Shown piece by piece: positions 6,890-9,400 of a DNA stretch of 9,400 bases. Origin of the DNA: Bacteroidia bacterium. Lineage in GTDB: Bacteria; Bacteroidota; Bacteroidia; Bacteroidales; Azobacteroidaceae. The notes under the pieces are model-generated. The model worked only from the letters and a program-made list of their open reading frames with translations. It was not told the DNA's origin and ran no database searches. The first letter of the stretch is position 1; the number at the start of each line of letters is the position of its first letter. Both the position numbers and the translations under genes were made by a program. Location of the stretch: positions 1-9,400 of the forward strand of contig BNTP01000079.1 in NCBI GenBank assembly GCA_025996695.1. Direction: 5' to 3'.

Positions 6890-7822
6890 ATGAAGATCTT
6901 TATGATGAAAGTTTTATTTTTTGCAACTCTCTTGCTTGCCGGTGCTTTTGCTATAGATTTTATGTTAGAAAAAGGATTAAAGAAAACGGGAACAGGGGAA
7001 TTTTCCACATGGAACGCTATTTTTTCTTCAAACATAAATGCTGATGCCATCATTTTAGGCAGTTCCAGAGCCTTGGTTCAGATTGACCCCGAAATTTTGG
7101 ATACTACCTTGCATGTCAATGCTTATAATTTGGGGATGGATGGCTACCCGTTTAGTATGCAATATGTTAGATATAAGATTTTTGAAAAATACAATAAAAA
7201 ACCAAAATTGATTATACAAAATGTTGATTTCATGACTCTTTTTCGAGGAACGCCAATCAATAAAGTGCAATTTGCGCCTTATATGCACGAAGATGTACTG
7301 AAAAAAGAATTAGAAGCAATGGGAATTTCTGAAACCGAACGGCATGTTCCGGCTTCGTCTTATTATTCGGAATACGCGACGATAGTGAAGGGGGTGAGTG
7401 AATTTTTTAACCTGAAGCATTTTCCAAGTGAACGCTACAAAGGCTATTTTGGGCAAGACAAAACTTGGGATGGGGTGGACTTCCAAAAACGATTAGCCCA
7501 AGACAGCATCGTTGCCGAAAAAAATCCGGAAATAGTGAACTTATTTGATTCTTTTTTGAAGGAATGTGAAGCGAGTGGCGTTCAGATGGTGTTGGTGTTT
7601 TCGCCCCAATACATTAAAATGACGGAATTTACAAAGAATCGCGACACAGAAATGCAACTATATCGTTCTTTTGCAGAAAAATACAACATCCAATTTTTGG
7701 ATTATTCCGATGACCCATTATGCTACGACACAACTTATTTTTACAATGCGATGCACCTGAACAAAAAGGGGGCAGAATTATTTTCATTGAAATTAGCAAA
7801 GGATATTGAAATTCAACAATGA
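6890..7822 (+). CDS. SGNH-like membrane-anchored protein, partner of second MBOAT
   Basis: From ATG 6890 the protein has 310 residues; a TTG at 6878 in the same frame is less likely. An N-terminal membrane segment (about residues 4-22, FMMKVLFFATLLLAGAFAID) anchors it with the body in the periplasm. AIILGSSRALVQID is an SGNH/GDSL block I motif with Ser59 as candidate nucleophile. NAMHLNKKGAELFS carries block V with His289, but Asn286 stands where Asp is expected. NLGMDGYPFSMQY (about residues 80-92) resembles block II/III glycine-rich and NxxG patterns. Proteins of this type next to an MBOAT probably hand the acyl group to a surface polymer. Similarity to the first SGNH-like protein is limited to size, topology and motifs, unlike the close MBOAT pair. 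It ends the operon and overlaps the tail of the opposite-strand lipoprotein pseudogene by ten bases. Confidence 0.78.
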   Translation: MKIFMMKVLFFATLLLAGAFAIDFMLEKGLKKTGTGEFSTWNAIFSSNINADAIILGSSRALVQIDPEILDTTLHVNAYNLGMDGYPFSMQYVRYKIFEKYNKKPKLIIQNVDFMTLFRGTPINKVQFAPYMHEDVLKKELEAMGISETERHVPASSYYSEYATIVKGVSEFFNLKHFPSERYKGYFGQDKTWDGVDFQKRLAQDSIVAEKNPEIVNLFDSFLKECEASGVQMVLVFSPQYIKMTEFTKNRDTEMQLYRSFAEKYNIQFLDYSDDPLCYDTTYFYNAMHLNKKGAELFSLKLAKDIEIQQ

Positions 7823-8185
7823 AAGCTCGCGCCCGGCATCTCTACCTCTGCAAGTGGGTTAAAATCAGTCATCGTCGGAATAGAGAACGCAATCTCGGCG
7901 CCGTCCAAACCCGGCGTCAACAAAAATGTATATTGTCGGCCGGCTTCAACCACGATGCCTTGCGCTCTGTTCGCAGGGTCATGCAGGCGGAAAACAACTT
8001 GGCGCGTATTGACGGTGTCATTCGTGAGGTAATCCACTTCTGCAACAGTCGCGTACAAATAGGAAGCATAAGGAAATTTCTCTCTCACTACTCTGCAACG
8101 GGTTGCTTTGATACAAGTCGGTTGCGCAACTGCTGCTCAAAGCTACCAGGCCGAGCAGGCTAAAAAACAATTGTTTTTTTCGCAT
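7813..8185 (-). pseudogene. Small putative lipoprotein gene broken by a frameshift
   Basis: ATG 8185 opens a signal-peptide-like sequence (MRKKQLFFSLLGLVAL, then SSSC with Cys20 as candidate lipidation site). It continues ATDLYQSNPLQSSER before drifting into an unlikely sequence that stops at 8018-8020. A second frame, open from 8088 to the TGA at 7813, carries a plausible continuation that includes EKFPYASYLYATVAEVDYL and RQVVFRLHDPANRAQG. The switch lies at a GA tract on the minus strand (8079-8086, four units). Adding one GA unit would join the two frames into a protein of about 124 residues. No family is recognised. It may be a true pseudogene, a phase-variable gene in the off state, or a sequencing/assembly error. 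It ends tail-to-tail with the operon, overlapping it by ten bases. No TAnnTTTG element was seen upstream. Confidence 0.55.
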
Positions 8186-8226
8186 GTTTTCTAATTTTTA
8201 ATTTTTAAATATTCTCGTCGCCGTTT

Positions 8227-8464
8227 GGGCTGAAAGCCCGATAATCACTAGCGTAGGGCAACGCCCAGTCGTGTTCGGAAGATTTTTATTTCTTAAATTT
8301 TTTAAGGATATATGCGATTTTTCACCTCCAAAAGGAGAAAAATATAGATAAATCGGCATCATCATTGTTAAAAGATGTTTCATGATAAAGCTATTTCTTA
8401 ATAAAAATTTTCTTCCGAACACGACTGGGCAACGCCCTACTATTGATTATCGGGCTTTCAGCCC
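8227..8464. repeat. Long inverted repeat with ~55-70 bp arms
   Basis: The left arm (8227-8297) starts GGGCTGAAAGCCCGATAATC. The right arm (8394-8464) is its near-exact reverse complement, ending GATTATCGGGCTTTCAGCCC. Each arm contains two smaller palindromes, GGGCTGAAAGCCC and GGGCAACGCCC, followed by the sequence that reads AGTCGTGTTCGGAAGA in the left arm. The arms differ by a few bases and a two-base gap near CTAGCGTAGG versus AATAGTAGG. The AT-rich middle (about 8298-8393) holds a small CTCC-AAAA-GGAG hairpin and no convincing gene. The layout suits either a MITE-like element or two oppositely oriented copies of a dispersed Bacteroidetes repeat. Confidence 0.75.
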
Positions 8465-8562
8465 TTGGCTTCGTCCCGCAGGGTAGGGATGTGCATAACC
8501 ATAGGTGGGTGTAGCCGAAGCCCCGAGCGAAATCGACGGGGGCAGCGAAACCTACGGGAAAA
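8465..8562. repeat. GC-rich repeat module next to the long inverted repeat
   Basis: GGCTTCG (8467-8473) and CGAAGCC (8516-8522) form an inverted pair. CCCCG...CGGGG (8521-8541) forms another short stem. GTCCCGCAGGGTAGGG (8473-8488) recurs with three changes as GTCCCAACGGGTAGGG at 8685-8700. The composition and the patchwork of small palindromes suggest a dispersed repeat, not a gene. Confidence 0.5.
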
Positions 8563-8655
8563 GGCTTGTTCGCATGAGGTGTCTCCGCTCCGCAAAGCGG
8601 TCTAACGCCCGCTTTGCTGCGGTCCCGCAGCGGAGACACCTCCTGCGAACAAGCC
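8563..8655. repeat. 93-bp palindrome with 27-bp arms
   Basis: The left arm (8563-8589, starting GGCTTGTTCGCATGAGGTG) and right arm (8629-8655, ending CCTGCGAACAAGCC) are complementary at 26 of 27 positions. Inside, CCGCAAAGCGG and CCGCTTTGCTGCGG can pair further. RNA or single-stranded DNA from here would fold into a long cruciform-like hairpin. The right-arm segment 8625-8646 is the closest match to the repeat inside the A2M gene. Confidence 0.85.
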
Positions 8656-8669
8656 GCCCGAATGGGCGG
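8654..8669. other. Small GC-rich hairpin following the 93-bp palindrome
   Basis: CCGCCC and GGGCGG form a perfect 6-bp stem around a GAAT loop. It overlaps the last two bases of the preceding palindrome. No U-run follows on either side, so a terminator role is not supported. It appears to be part of the composite repeat. Confidence 0.4.
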
Positions 8670-8724
8670 GATTATGATAATGCTGTCCCAACGGGTAGGG
8701 TGTTCAAACGGCTTCGCATTATTC
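8670..8724. repeat. Second copy of the GTCCC-nnn-GGGTAGGG module
   Basis: GTCCCAACGGGTAGGG (8685-8700) matches 8473-8488 at 13 of 16 positions in the same orientation. It is followed by a diverged GTTCAAACGGCTTCGC stretch that runs up to the stop codon of the transposase gene. It marks the right end of the visible repeat cluster. Confidence 0.45.
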
Positions 8725-9400
8725 CTATGCCGCCATCTTTTTTCTTCTCATAACTGCCTGATTTTCAGTCAGATTCTCTGCTTTCCATGCATCTAAATCT
8801 TTCAGAAAAACATTTTCTAAGGCACTCTTGAAGTTGATGTTGGACAGGCCGGTCATCGCATCGATTTTCGTCCGAAGCGGCAATATCAACACCTGCTTGG
8901 TAATCCCATTCAATGAATTAGGCGATTTGCGACTTTTGAAATAGCCAAAAAGCGATTCGATAACATCGGATGAGATATTCCACACCGTTTGCTCGTCCGG
9001 CAACTTGCCTTTTTCCGCGTTAAGATAGTCAATACAGCCTTGGGCTACCTTGACAACTCTTGGGTGTGGACAGAACAATAATGGCTCCATTATCTTATGG
9101 CAGAGCATGATGTTTTCGTGTGATAATCCTTTGTTCTTTAATATTTTAGAGATGCTGTTAATGCCTTCAAAAAGGATGTCTAGTTCGCTGATTATTGAAA
9201 CGTGTTTCAAGAGAAATTTGAATGTTTTCCGCTCTTCCGCTGTCAGTCGGGGAAATGCCGAGAGCATCTTTTGGGCCCAATTTATACTCGTGGAAAGATT
9301 CATAAAACGGGCGATTGTGCGCTGTTTGGGTGGCAGCAAATAGCCTGCCGGACGCATGATTTCCCGAAATTTTACCTTACCAATCGCTTTGATGAAAGCT
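8725..9400 (-). CDS. Probable transposase, C-terminal part (partial)
   Basis: The frame is open from the right edge to TAG at 8725-8727, giving about 224 residues. An internal ATG at 9357 exists, but coding continues upstream of it (FIKAIGKVKFREI before the Met), so the true start probably lies beyond the window. The C-terminal region has IESLFGYFKSRK, then NSLNGITKQVLILPLRTKI, and ends near WKAENLTENQAVMRRKK. I associate this pattern with Bacteroidetes transposases whose late Glu (in IESLFG) could be the last residue of a DDE-type active site. The IS family is not certain. The gene would act in DNA transposition; the first catalytic residues are outside the window, so activity cannot be judged. 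Its 3' end abuts the repeat cluster, which may include the element's end or may be an insertion target. An unrelated conserved hypothetical protein is the alternative. Confidence 0.6.
   Translation of the reverse strand, partial: AFIKAIGKVKFREIMRPAGYLLPPKQRTIARFMNLSTSINWAQKMLSAFPRLTAEERKTFKFLLKHVSIISELDILFEGINSISKILKNKGLSHENIMLCHKIMEPLLFCPHPRVVKVAQGCIDYLNAEKGKLPDEQTVWNISSDVIESLFGYFKSRKSPNSLNGITKQVLILPLRTKIDAMTGLSNINFKSALENVFLKDLDAWKAENLTENQAVMRRKKMAA

Noticed and set aside
7823..7880. Rho-independent terminator after the operon
   Set aside because: No stem followed by a T-run was seen on the plus strand directly after the last operon gene.
8198..8422. A 74-residue minus-strand open frame spanning the inverted repeat
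   Set aside because: Much of it is repeat arm sequence, and the unique middle has no protein-like features.
8186..8724. CRISPR array or tandem-repeat locus
   Set aside because: The repeats are inverted arms and two dispersed modules. There is no regular series of repeat and spacer.
8391..8753. Open frames of 60-82 residues on both strands in the repeat cluster
   Set aside because: They are made of GC-rich palindromic repeat and overlap each other on both strands. Nothing suggests they are translated.

Overview
The window looks like a chromosomal piece of a Bacteroidota (Bacteroidetes) genome. Several promoter-like sites match the TTG...TAnnTTTG consensus of that phylum. The left gene has the look of the long Bacteroidetes-type alpha-2-macroglobulin proteins. 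The intergenic DNA on the right is built of GC-rich nested palindromes of the kind scattered through these genomes. The genus cannot be named from the sequence.

Layout: (1) 1-2470, minus strand, the N-terminal ~823 residues of a secreted alpha-2-macroglobulin family protein, running off the left edge and carrying a palindromic repeat inside its reading frame. (2) 2471-2799, a divergent intergenic region with promoter-like sites on both strands and two small inverted repeats. (3) 2800-7822, plus strand, a compact five-gene operon: acyl carrier protein, MBOAT O-acyltransferase, SGNH-like membrane-anchored protein, a second MBOAT, a second SGNH-like protein. (4) 7813-8185, minus strand, a small putative lipoprotein gene broken by a frameshift at a GA tract and tail-to-tail with the operon. 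(5) 8186-8724, no intact gene, a stack of inverted and direct repeats. (6) 8725-9400, minus strand, the C-terminal part of a probable transposase running off the right edge.

The operon is the main biological content. Carrier protein, MBOAT and SGNH protein are the same three parts as DltC, DltB and DltD, which load D-alanine onto teichoic acid. Here the organism is probably Gram-negative, the membrane pair is present twice, and no DltA-like activating ligase lies in the window. The likely role is O-acylation of one or two surface glycans, with an acyl group charged onto the carrier by an enzyme encoded elsewhere. The two MBOATs are close paralogues, while the two SGNH proteins are not obviously alike. 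This suggests duplication of the transferase followed by pairing with different partners, perhaps for different acceptors.

The repeat-rich right side and the A2M gene are linked: a 22-base core in the large intergenic palindrome (8625-8646) recurs with four differences inside the A2M coding sequence (405-426, minus strand). A dispersed palindromic element therefore seems to have entered a coding region in frame.
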